Assembly (NCBI GenBank): GCA_025677835.1
Contig: JAIXMR010000050.1
Span: 1 to 64,000, forward strand
DNA length: 64,000 nt
From: Sporodiniella umbellata
Lineage: Eukaryota > Mucoromycota > Mucoromycetes > Mucorales > Rhizopodaceae
Direction of reading: 5' to 3'
Positions 47,073 to 57,649 of the stretch are shown here, piece after piece. Made by a program: the position numbers and the translations under genes. Under the pieces are notes generated by a model. The model was not told the origin of the DNA and did not search any database. It saw only the letters and a list, made by a program, of their open reading frames with translations. Every line of letters starts with the position of its first letter. Position 1 is the stretch's first letter.

Positions 47073-49774
47073 ATGTCACACATAGAATCAGAAGTTTTGA
47101 TAAACGATGATGAATCGCTTGTTTCAACCAAGGTATCAACATAGGCTAAAAGAAACTAAAAAGGAAATTGCACTTTGATTTTTAGTTTATGTCAATCTAT
47201 TAGGCAGAGTCGGCATTGCTAAAAAAGCAATCAACGGGGAATGACAGCTTAAGCTTTCTAGAAGTAGATCTTTGGCAAATCATTCAGGTGCTGGAAACCA
47301 ACACAATTGGAGAGCTCAAGCTTTGGATCCTGGTACGAGATCAATTACACACCATTCGGCTAGTCGTTCCACGCATTTTCTATCTAAATTCCACAGAAGA
47401 ACATCCAGAAAACATAAAAACACAAAAGCCTTGCGATTTAGCTAGATCCTCTCAGAAACTGCCTCACTCAGTTGAACTGCTCCACCTTTACCGTGTCACT
47501 ATGTGTGAGAGGGATTTTCAGGCGGAACAAGTCAGCATATCAAATATATTGAACCAGCCTTTTCCAAATTCGGTTTTTGAAGCGCAAATGCCTTTATGGA
47601 TTCGCGCCGTTCTAGACTTAGGTGCTGTATGCGAAGTAGATAGACACACAAAGCAAGTAGACATACTACAATTATCCAACCTGAAGGGTGTCACTACATC
47701 AAACTACTTAAGTAATCCCGAAGTTTTCAATTATATATATCTGTTTCACAGCAACGATAACAACGGTCGCCATTTTTTTGCTCTATTGGGTTCTGTACTC
47801 CCTGTTTGTCAATTGTTTTTTGTTAACATAAACAAGGACGATTTTGGAACATCAGCTGAACAAGCTTATAGTGAATCTTATGGTACAAAAGATAATGAGA
47901 CCCAAGGGACAGTTGATGTACTGGAAACTATGTCATTTGTAACCAATCATTACCTCACCGAGCCGGATGCACTGCATGCTATCAACAAAGCGCTTTTAGA
48001 CTATCAAGACATTCAGAAAGAAAATACTATGCTTGTTGTCCAATCTTCTCAACCAGATCAATTGTTTCACTACATTTCTGAAATATATGCATTTCCTTAT
48101 ATAACGCTTGCCCAGAAGCCCTGCGAAAGTTTGACTTATAGTTTCATACTAAAGTATTCATTCAACTCTTACATGGAGCTTAACACAAGAATCAACAATA
48201 TGGTTGCCCAAGCACAATATTCAAACATTCCGATATGTAATATACCCGAGGACGCTGCTATATTTATGTCTGATATTCTGTTTTCCAGAGAGCTAAAAAA
48301 GAACAATACTGTTATATGGTGGTCAGAAAATGCTGATAAGCCGCATCAAAAAGAGGAATATCTTAGCCCCGAAATCAACTGTAAAAGCTCTTATGAGTCT
48401 GTTTGTGCTGATTTTGACTTGGCTCACCTATGCATCAACACATTACTAGTGGCGCCTCTTATTTACCAACTTGAGGATACTCAGAGTACGTTTGGTTATA
48501 CGTCTTACACTCCAGGGGAACATAGCAAGGCGTCTTTAGATAATGTGAACTGTCGCGAAACTTTGAGTATACTTCGCTCTACTGTTCTTTCCTGGATGAC
48601 TGCGTTTATAACTCAGGGGGACAAAGTTAGTAGCATTTTAGTAAAAACATTTCAGCGTTGGGTTATGTCAACTCATTCGTGTATGTATGAACCTAAAATC
48701 TACAAGCGTCTACACAGTTTAATGAGAAAGGTTTTTTATCATCTTGTCTCGGAACTAAGGGCCTTGGGTGCTGATGTAGTGTTTGCTAATTTTCATCGTA
48801 TTATGATTACAAGTAACAAAGATACAGCAGAAGAAGCAACGTCTTATTTCTCCTTGGTTTATCACTCGATTTTGCAAAAACAGCTGTTTCAAGGACTGGC
48901 TTTTAAGCATCGATGTTATTGGGACACTCTTTTATGGGTAGATGAATGGAATTTTGCCGGAGTCTTGCTAGGTCATGCAAACGGACTAAATTATATAACA
49001 AGCCATTGGGATATGGTTCAGTACTTAGCTCCGGAAGCCCGGTCAAAGTTCGGACACTATACATCTATGTTTCTTTGGACTATAACCAAAAATAAGCATC
49101 AATATACTGTGCAGCCCGAAGAGCGCTCTATTCACCTACAAGGCTATATTACGCTAAAGCTGGCACCCAAAATATCGCGTTGGTTAAAGAAGTCCATTTT
49201 AGAGCCCTCAGTTGAGCATATAGACCAAGCTGTTGAATTTATTAAGCTGTTTTTTGGCGTGCTAAACCTAGATCTAAGAATAGAATATACCACCATACCA
49301 CTGAAACGTGAGCTATTGAGTTCCTTGGCCAATCTTAGTGATTTTTCGGAAAAAGCCCAATTTCAGAATCCTGTAGATTGCTATAAATTAACAGACATAT
49401 GCTGCTCTTACTGCAATTACGCTACAGACTTTGATTTTCGTCGAGACCCGAGTTTAAAACCAGGCCTTAGCTGGAACTGCAAAAAGTGTTTTGGTGCTTA
49501 CGATAGGGCTCAGATTGAATTGCAATTGCAAAATAAGGTACACGGGTGGTTAAGGTTGTTCCAGGATCAAGAGATAAGATGTGGACGATGCAAAAAACCA
49601 AAGACAAGCTCCTTTCAGAAAAATTGCGAAAAATGCGGTGGCAACTTTCAATGTACTATTGGCAAACAGGACGTATTAAAAAAAATCAAGACAATCCACA
49701 TCGTTGCTAAAGAGCATCAGTTATATTATTTAGAAGAATTCATTCAGCACGTTTTGAACAACATCCGCCAATAA
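47073..49774 (+). CDS. POL2: DNA polymerase epsilon catalytic subunit, C-terminal (non-catalytic) half only, stand-alone gene
   Basis: The exons are 47073-47132 and 47204-49774, giving 876 residues. Exon 1 encodes MSHIESEVLINDDESLVSTK and joins phase 0 to AESALLKKQSTGNDSLSFLE. From VDLWQIIQVLETNTIGELKL on, the sequence follows the C-terminal half of POL2/POLE: LHTIRLVVPRIFYLNS, FEAQMPLWIRAVLDLGAVCE, CNIPEDAAIFMSDILFSREL, RWVMSTHSCMYEPKIYKRLH, VFANFHRIMITSNKDTAEEA. It ends with the CysA (CSYC...CKKC, about residue 755-790) and CysB (CGRC...CEKC, about 812-830) modules that bind DPB2 and the 4Fe-4S/zinc. The N-terminal exonuclease-polymerase half is absent upstream. In yeast the C-half alone is the essential, CMG-binding part. 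Either POL2 is split into two genes here or this is an extra copy. Confidence 0.88.
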
Positions 49775-49875
49775 AATATCGGGTCGGTTTATGAAAGAAC
49801 GTTTGTTGCTGTTGTGTTATTGTCTTTACAAAAAATTTCTGTTCAAGTATTTATTATACATTTCTCGTTTACTCT

Positions 49876-50703
49876 TTACGACTGCATATCAGGGTTAAGA
49901 TCCAGAATCCAGAACGGATCGCCACCATTATCCTCATTTTGTTTGTGGCTTGCCTGATCCACAGTGTCCTCGCTTGCTGATGCCTCACTATCCGAGCTTT
50001 CAACTGAAGTTGGTTAGTGATATATAAATGTGTAATTATCCTTACATTTTTCTTCAGTTGCTGGTTGTGATACATTTTGCCAATATAAAAGCCCTCTTCT
50101 CATACGCTCCTCATCAGGGTATGGTTTCTCAAAGTCAATCTTTGCATCCCTATTTACTAGATCAAAATTGGGCGGTGCTGATGTATATTTTGATAGTTTG
50201 GAAGCATAGGATAAAATATCGGTAAATTTCATTTCCGCTATTGTCAAACGGTTAATTTTATGCACTTTAAGCCTTTTTCTCTCTCTTCTCACATTTATCT
50301 GAACACTCAGTTGCTTTCAGTTCAACTTTAGCTTCAGTTAAGCTTTTTTCAAGTGCCTCTCGGCTTGTGTTTAACTTTCGAACTACATTTAAAAGCTTTA
50401 CATTATAATGTTGAATTTCGTCCTGAACTTCAATGATTTTTTGTTGTCTTTTTTGATGTTCCTCGACTATAATGAATTTGTACACTGTAGCTTCCGAATA
50501 TCGATACACTTACTATGCTCAACAGCCCTTTGAAGGCTGTCGTCTGTTGCAATGATTCTTTTTATAAGCTGCTCGGAGGAATTATTCGTGTCCTCTGTGG
50601 TATTATAATCAGTTATAGTTGACATCGATTCGAAGTACTTTTTAATCAATTGAGCGTACTCAATCAAATAAGCATTAGTTTGATCTCGTGTTGAATTTTC
50701 CAT
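49876..50703 (-). CDS. MED4: Mediator subunit 4 (MED4)
   Basis: This middle-module Mediator subunit has four exons starting MENSTRDQTNAYLIEYAQLI. Introns join as AVEH-I-EEHQKRQQ, DK-S-EMKFTDI and EEK-F-ESSDSEAS. The coiled coil (EVQDEIQHYNVKLLNVVRKL) is followed by the diagnostic block FTDILSYASKLSKYTSAPPN and then PYPDEERMRRGLLYWQN. The C-terminus is acidic (SSDSEASASEDTVDQ) and ends LDLNPDMQS. It is divergent from the FRA10AC1-like gene, with only 77 bp between the start codons. Confidence 0.88.
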
Positions 50704-50780
50704 TTTTTTTTTCAAAAGAACTATAAAATAAAGTAAAACAGAAAAAAGGCAACTCTATTTTTTTTATTTATTTATTTTCG
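50704..50780. promoter_or_regulatory. 77-bp bidirectional promoter (MED4 / FRA10AC1-like)
   Basis: The start codons of the divergent MED4 (50703, -) and FRA10AC1-like (50781, +) genes are 77 bp apart. The interval is A/T-rich with a poly-A/T stretch on each side and no TATA box of its own that I can recognise. Confidence 0.7.
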
Positions 50781-51599
50781 ATGTCTTTTTTCAAACCAAA
50801 CTCTAAGAGTGAAGATGCCGTAATGTATCACAAATTATTTTTGCAACTAGCATTCTAACTAATAACAATATGATTTAGTATAGCCGCCACAAAAAGCTAA
50901 TTCGAGCATACCTATCTTTTTATGGAGGCTCAGTTCCAGCTAACATTCCAGAAAACTACAAAACTGAAAAAGAAATAGTCCGCGAAAATCACAAGTATGA
51001 AAAGTGTAAAGATTTGGAATTAGCTCTAAGGTTTGTTTAGATTTGTTAGATCCGAAGATGAAGGCCTAGGGTCATGGGAGCAACGTGTTGCAAAAAAATA
51101 TTACGACACACTTTTTAAAGAATATGCTGTTTGTGAACTCAAATACTATAAAGAAGGAAAAATCGCTTTAAGGTGGCGCGTAGAAAAAGAAGTAATGTCA
51201 GGTAAAGGGCAGTTTATATGTGGGTCGACAAAGTGTTTGTCAGCACAGCAGCTTAAGAGCTGGGAAGTTAATTTTGGATACGTCGAGGATGGAGAAAAGA
51301 AAAATGAGCTGGTCAAAGTGAGACTATGCCCTGCGTGCTCCGACAAATTGAACTATAAAACAAAAAAGAGGCTAGCTGAAGAAAAGAAAAGGGAAACCAA
51401 AAAAAGGCGACTACATTCAGATAAAGAGAAAAACCAAAAAGACGAAAACTCAAGCGACGAAAGTGAAAGTAGTTCTTCGGAAGAAGATCAAAAGGAAAGG
51501 GAAAGTGAAAACAATGTATGGAGTAAAGCGATTGGAACAAAAGAAGAGAAGTCAAAGGAAGAGGAATACGAAGACTACTTTGCTGATCTATTACAATAA
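50781..51599 (+). CDS. FRA10AC1-like nuclear protein
   Basis: The exons are 50781-50819, 50879-50994 and 51041-51599 (237 residues). Splicing joins IVRENHK to FVRSEDEGLGSWEQRVAKKY, which restores the conserved FRA10AC1 sequence and avoids the TAG at 51038. The core includes RHKKLIRAYLSFYGG, AKKYYDTLFKEYAVCELKYY, RWRVEKEVMSGKGQFICGS and LKSWEVNFGYVEDGEKKNEL, with Cys pairs (CGSTKC, CPAC) that could bind zinc. The tail is Lys/Glu/Ser-rich and ends EDYFADLLQ. Human FRA10AC1 is a nuclear, spliceosome-associated protein; the fungal role is inferred to be the same. Confidence 0.88.
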
Positions 51600-52026
51600 A
51601 GGCCAAATTGTGCGTTTTCTTAGTATTCGCATTTATATTTGTACTATAGATTGAAATAAAAGTTGAGTATTGTGTCTTTTATTTTGGGGGTGAGGATGAT
51701 TTTTTTGCAAGTTAGAAGTTGAATTAGGAACAAAAACAAAGCATCTATTTAAAAGAAATCAAAATGGCAATTAATTTGCTCAGCATTTTTCAATGAACAC
51801 GTTGTAGGTTTTGTAGTTTGTTAGGGGTTCTATAAAAGCATTAGTGTTTATAAACTTCTACTATGGATACTTGCCCACTGGAACAATTAGGTATAGAGGA
51901 TCATAAAAAATTGAACATAAAACAGAGGGTAACAATGTTTTGACACTTTTTATTTATTGGAGCCTGTCCAGACTGCTCTTGGTTTTGTAGTCCCTAATAA
52001 AAGAAAGCTCTATTTTCTTTGCAAAA
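51600..52026. other. Convergent 3' spacer (FRA10AC1-like / CTK1-like)
   Basis: About 430 bp between two convergent stop codons, holding the 3' UTRs (an AATAAA-like ATAAAAG lies near 51656). No gene is seen. Confidence 0.5.
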
Positions 52027-54248
52027 TTATTTGGGCTTAATGTTGCTATTTGAAGCCTTCTGACGTTTACGTTGCTTGGACTCGAAATCATGCCAATCTC
52101 CTTGAATATCCAATAAGCTGTATAAAGCGGGTTCATGTTAGTTTCAAATATATATATATATATACAAGAAGGTAAGTTTTGTTTTTACTTCGCTGGCATC
52201 ACAGGCTCCGGCAGTTCACTCTTGAAATAAGCAAATTCCAGTGCTTCTGCTGCTGTAGGCCGTTTTAGAGGGTTCATAGATAATAGCGCTTCTGCAAGCT
52301 CTAGGGCACCAGGCGATAAAAGCCTATATATAAAATCGTTGTGAGATGCTAAATTTAGTATTTTTTTGCTCTTTAACACTTACGACTCAAATCTTTCTTT
52401 GAACCGCGAAGGATACTCTCCTATTGGGCGTACAAGATCGTACCATGGTAGGTTAGTGACTGTGGGCCACTTGTCTACAGTGGGCGTACCCATTGTTTTG
52501 TAAATTGAATCCAGCTGCGATACTTCATCTATACCATTAAATACAGCCTTTCCTGTAAAAAACTCTAACATAATACAACTAACACAAAGAATCAGCACAT
52601 AACAATATTAAAAGACCGTTTCTTACCCAACACTCCATATGTCTACTACTGGTCCGTAAGCTGTCGCACCTAACAGTAACTCTGGTGGTCTATACCACAG
52701 TGTTATCACTCTGTTTGTATAGTCCTGAGCTTGATGTTTCTCAAAAACCCTCGCCAACCCAAAGTCTGCTATCTTAAGCTCCCCTTTGTTATTGATAAGT
52801 AAATTAGATCCTTTTATGTCGCGATGAAGTATCCCCATCTGGTGAAGATAGGCTAGCCCTTCTAGCATTTGTTTCACTAGAGATTTTGCATGCGACGGCT
52901 GAAAGGTGAAGTTTGGGTGCCCTAATATACCAGACAAGTCATGATCCATATACTCCAATACCATATATACGCTTCCTCTTGCCATCACAATTTGTTGTAG
53001 TTCTACTATTTTTTCGTGTTTTAGCTTTTGAAGTAGTTTTATTTCTCTCACAGCTGTTATAGGAAACTATCCGGCTTAATTAGTATCAATCTATCTTGCT
53101 CGTATTTTTTTTGTACCCCGTCCTTTTCTGTTTTCATTCGAATTCGTTTTAAAGCCATAAGTTTGCCTGTTTTTCCGTTGCGTGCTTTATACACTTTTCT
53201 ACAGTAGTTGTTAGCTATACGTTTTTTTTTTTTTCAAAAAAAAGGAACAGAAAAAAAATACGTGCCCATATGTTCCTTGCCCCACTTGTCCAATTTTTTC
53301 AAATAAAATAGATGGATCTTCATTGGACTTGAAAGGATACCCTAGCTCTATAAACGTTTCCTCAGAAGGGCCTTTTGTGCTAGCTCCATTGACTTTTTCT
53401 TTAACAGGGAGTGGTGTGTTTGGTACATTTAACTCTGTTGTTGTATCAGAGGAGACAGGCAAAGATGAGGCCTGTGGCTCTGCTATAGATACAGACGAAG
53501 TTGGTGGGTTGGGTATCTCTTGCTGCTGCTGAATTTGATGGTAATAGTTCTGGTCGTAGTACGCATAGTAGTATTCAGCATATTGCTGGTATTGTTCTGC
53601 TGTATATTCTGTAACCTGATAGTTACTGTAGTCGGGCCATCCGTAATATCCCCATGCCTGCTGCTGTTGTTGGGGATACTGCTGCTGATATTCTTGTTGC
53701 TGCTGTTGTTGCTGCTGTTGTTGCTGTTGCTGTTGCTGTTGTTGTTGCTGCTGTTGTTGCTGTTGCTGTTGTTGCTGTTGTTGCTGTTGTTGTTGCTGTT
53801 GTTGTTGCTGTTGTTGCAGCTGTTGAGACTTTTGTTGTTGTTGCAGCTGTTGGGGCTTTTGTTGCTGTTGAGGTCTTTGGGATTCTTGACGATGACCAGT
53901 AGTAGCTGATGCAGAGGAGACACTTATTCTAGTTCCTGTAGAGGTTGTGCTTTCGGTATTGCTTGTTTCTTCTCTTCTGCTGTATATCCTTTCTTTTCGA
54001 TGAGTTCGCTCCTTGCTTTGTTTTCTCGTAGACCAGGACCTTTCTCGGCTCCTTTCACGGTAATCCCTAGACCGACTAATTTTTCTATCGTCTCCATAAT
54101 TTCGTCTTTTGTCTCGATGTGAGCTACTGTGGTAACGGTGATCTGTCCCAAAGTATTCATCTCTACTTCTTTTCTCTGAATTGCTTCTCTTTTCAGGGCT
54201 GTAGGCGTCCTGTGATCTATCTTTTTTTGAGTATTCGCGACTATCCAT
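52027..54248 (-). CDS. CTK1: CTK1/CDK12-like RNA polymerase II CTD kinase with polyglutamine tract
   Basis: This cyclin-dependent kinase phosphorylates Ser2 of the Pol II CTD. It starts MDSREYSKKDRSQDAYSPEK. The N-terminal RS/charged region is followed by a long Gln tract (about 53640-53880, mixed CAG/CAA) and a Tyr-rich stretch (QQYAEYYYAYYDQNYYHQ). The kinase domain: IGQVGQGTYG (glycine loop), KVYKARNGKTGKLMALKRIR, FPITAVREIKLLQ, HRDIKGSNLLIN, IADFGLARVF, then the T-loop DYTNRVITLWYRPPELLLGA and LEFFTGKAVFNGIDEVSQLD. It ends SNSNIKPK. Motif EKDGFPITAVREIKLL and HRDIKGSN are CTK1/CDK12-specific rather than CDK1 or BUR1. Six or more introns interrupt it. Confidence 0.93.
53645..53900 (-). repeat. 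Polyglutamine-encoding (CAA/CAG)n tract
   Basis: Interrupted TTG/CTG triplets on the + strand encode a long Gln run (about 60 Gln, with few interruptions) in the CTK1-like protein. The mixed CAA/CAG pattern argues for selection on the protein rather than simple slippage of one triplet. Confidence 0.9.
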
Positions 54249-55006
54249 GGTATGCTATATGTTCATATATATGTGCGTATATGCTTGTATGTGTATTTAT
54301 ATGCTTGTTTTGACTGGTTTAATTCTTTTAGCTTTCGATTGTCTTTCAAAAGTATGTTCTTAAGAAGTAGCTCAATTTAGCGCGTAACAATAATAAAAAA
54401 ATAAGACAATATATAAAAAAAAAAGTGACCGTTAAAAAAATCAAAGGGGAAAATGAATTTCTATGAGGGTTGTAGCTCGTTTTTATATCAGTTTGTTTAC
54501 AGTGTTCTCTTTTTATTTATTCCATGTATGCTTTATCAAAGATTGGCTGCAAATATTAAATGGCATTAGTAAAAGCAGCAATCATGATATCAAACATAAT
54601 ATATGCGACATATAAAGTAAGATAGTAGCGAGTTTAAAATTAACAAAAATAAGCAGCGAAAGTACACTGAAGAGCTTTTTTAAGGAGTTGTTTATGAAGT
54701 TCAGGGTAATTTGATGATGAATTTTTTCAATAACAGCACTTTGATATCTTTTGTATTTAGTGTATAGTGCCTATCTTCCGTGTTTTAGAGACAACTGTGC
54801 CAAATCGTCCGTTAAACTATCAAATGCAACCGTAGAACACATACAACCTCAAAAAACTTCTCTTTAAAAATTGTTTCTGATATTCAGAAAAACTCTACAT
54901 GTACTTATATACATGTTACGCTCAAGAGACCTGCTTTAATTACAAAAATTCGCCTATTAAAAGTAATTTCCCTATTATGCTGCTTGCTGAAAGAAAAAAA
55001 CTCTTT
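54249..55006. other. Intergenic, no gene seen
   Basis: About 760 bp upstream of the CTK1-like gene and downstream of COG4. AT-rich; no gene, tRNA or clear repeat. Confidence 0.5.
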
Positions 55007-57649
55007 TTATTCTTTGGGAAATGGTCGATCGTCCAATTGAGTCTCAAATTCAAGACGAAGGGAAAGTATTTTCTTGACTTCGTTTACAGTTAATCTCCAG
55101 TTAATAGGGCTAGACTTGTCAGATCCCCAAAGGTCATGGATTTCAGAAGGCTAAGTAAAGTATCAGTATACATTGCTGGCTTTAGCTAGGTGTACATACC
55201 TCTTCAAAATTAAGAATGATGGACATTTGGTTTAGTCGGGTAAATTTGTCTCTGGGCAACCATTCTGTGATTGAAGATAGATATACAATGATTGATCTAA
55301 GATCTTTATCAAATCGTAAAGCACCGTACTGATTAAACCTTGTCTGAAACACTATTCTTTCCCACTGAGCCGTAATAAAATCCAATAAGTGGCTCATCAA
55401 TGTACTGAAGTTGTTTTCTGTCAAGGCGCGTTTGTATGATTGAATCAAACGTCCAAAACCGTTTCTAAATCTTTTCATAAACCTTTCCTCGATATCCGTT
55501 TCATTATATTCATCTTCTTCAAGAACATATTTTACTTCTCTATATGACTCTTGGAATAGCGGGCGGATACGTGGCTTGAGTATTTGATTGACAAGCTGCT
55601 CAATGCCATGCTACTCTTAAAGTTAATTAAACGTGTATACAAACTATATATATGTATTACCTTTAGTAAATGGCTAAATTTGTCGACAATTCCTTTGAAT
55701 TTATCAATAGCGCTCGCAACTCTAATCGTATCACTGTCCTCATTGAACCAAATACCCCGTGCAATATCGGATTGAAGCTCTTTGGCCAAACGATTGGTGT
55801 AGTCTATACTTACATCCAAGTCATTTAAAATAATCATATAGTTCAGTTTTGCTGTTTCAATAGCACGCTCAGAATTTCGACCTGTTGTTTCATGAGAAGT
55901 AAAAACAGTGGACATTTTTTGCTGGAAATGGTTTATATATTGTGCTTCTAAAGTTTTAAGAAGACTGCGTACTGTAGACAATATTAATTCTGGGTCTGAG
56001 GTACTGATGGAGCGTTTCAAAAGCGTCTTCAAGATGAAAAAGACATCGTCCACATGAGTAGAGGATGTATGAGGCATAGATGTATCATGATCCCCAAGTG
56101 AGATTGCTTTTATGATGCTCTTTTTGAGAAGGTATTCGTCAATAACCAAATAGGAATTCATAAGTTCTTTGACACGCTTAGTAAGACCGGAAGCGATGAG
56201 TAACCCGTTACTACCATAAGATCGACTTTCTTTTCCCTTCATCATTAGTTTTTGTTCATCATGATCTAGTTTTTCCATTTCGTCATTTGCTCTTTCACTG
56301 ATAAACCCATTAAACAATATTGTGCGTTGGCTGACAAGTGAAAGTTCATAAAGATTGACATCTAACTGACGTGGGTCTACTAGAGGATTGCTGTCCCCAT
56401 CTGTTTTATTCGGCACCGACAAAGAATTGGGCGATGTCCGATTGGCAGCGACTGCGTTATTGCGTAACATAGTTATCATAAGACATTGTATTTCAACAAG
56501 CTGTAAATTGCATGTAATGTATAAACATCTTGTAGTTGGTTTGCAAGTATTTGTTTACCTTTGATTCAAGTTTACGTGTCTGCAAAAACCGATCAAGAAT
56601 AGCTATCCCTTGCTTATCACTCTCTTCTTGTAGTCTTTGAATTACACGTAGCATTTTTCCTTTCCCATAATGCATTTCAACCAAAGGTTGATGTTGATCA
56701 ATAATTACGGCAATATTCTCAAAAAGCCTTGTCAGAGCGTCTGCGAAGTACGTTGGTGCAGTAACTTTCAAAATTATTTAGTCAAAGTTCGTTCTCTAGC
56801 TAAAGCTCCTTACCCAGCCCTTCACTAACCTCATCAGCACATCGGGATTTTATAATATTGCAAACAAACCGAGAATACTGATCCAGGCCCTCAGTCTGAC
56901 AGTTAATGAGAGGAAACAGTTTGAAGTAACGTGTAATATTTGCTTGATTTCTTTCGGCAACTGCTGCATCAAATCTTTGGCTAAATATATCAAACAAGGT
57001 AGCCTTTGTGTCAGCTAGAGTTTTCTCAGGATGGTTTGGGTTCTCAGACGTAGGCTGTTATTGGCATATAGTTAAAAAGTAAGCACTTATTACATGGGTT
57101 TATACATTTATATGAATATACCACAGTAAACTCTGCAAGAGAGCCTTTCAAGATACTTGTATCTATTTTAGATGCGTTGTGCAGCAAAGTTGCTGCTTTA
57201 TCATAATCTTTTTTGGCCATAGTTTCATTTAAGCTGTTGATACAGAGTTTAAGCTCCTGGACGGTTTCTACGTATTGAATTGCTGTTTTTGCTCTTGACT
57301 GTTCTCGATCCAGTTGCCTTACTTTATCGCTAATGACTTCCGCCAAGCAAGCAGTTTCGCTGATTTTGTTTATAAAATGCTGAGCGTTTATCTTTAACAG
57401 GTCCATTTGAGGGCTGTTCTAATGATAACTTTTATTTAGAAATCAAGGAAGGCGTTGTCCGGATTTTTTTTACCTAATTTTGCTCAGTGTATTTAAAGAT
57501 CTGTCCAATTGGGGTTCTAGCTTAAGGATGTTGTCAAGAGAAGCGTCAATTTGGTTTTCTTGTTCATCTAGTTGTCGAAGGCTAGAGCGAATCTCGTCAA
57601 TGTTAATCAATTCGTGTAAAGCGTCATCTTCAAGAACAATGGAGGGCAT
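55007..57649 (-). CDS. COG4: COG4, conserved oligomeric Golgi complex subunit 4
   Basis: This is a lobe-A subunit of the COG tethering complex for intra-Golgi transport. It starts MPSIVLEDDALHELINIDEI with the N-terminal coiled coil; further exons give NAQHFINKISETACLAEVIS, QRFDAAVAERNQANITRYFK, APTYFADALTRLFENIAVII, QHQPLVEMHYGKGKMLRVIQ and NGLLIASGLTKRVKELMNSY. The C-terminal domain has RNGFGRLIQSYKRALTENNF and DKDLRSIIVYLSSITEWLPR, and the last exon ends NWRLTVNEVKKILSLRLEFE and then PFPKE. The QHQPxVExxYGxG motif and the WRLTxxEVxxxLxLRxxF end are diagnostic for COG4. At least seven introns are seen; not every boundary was fixed. Confidence 0.9.

Noticed and set aside
51031..51040. 10-bp mini-intron GTTTGTTTAG before the third FRA10AC1-like exon
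   Set aside because: Too short for any intron; using donor GTATGA at 50995 gives a normal 46-bp intron and the conserved ENHKFVR junction.
53520..53909. Poly-Leu and poly-Ala/Val frames on + strand
   Set aside because: Antisense readings of the CTK1-like polyglutamine repeat.
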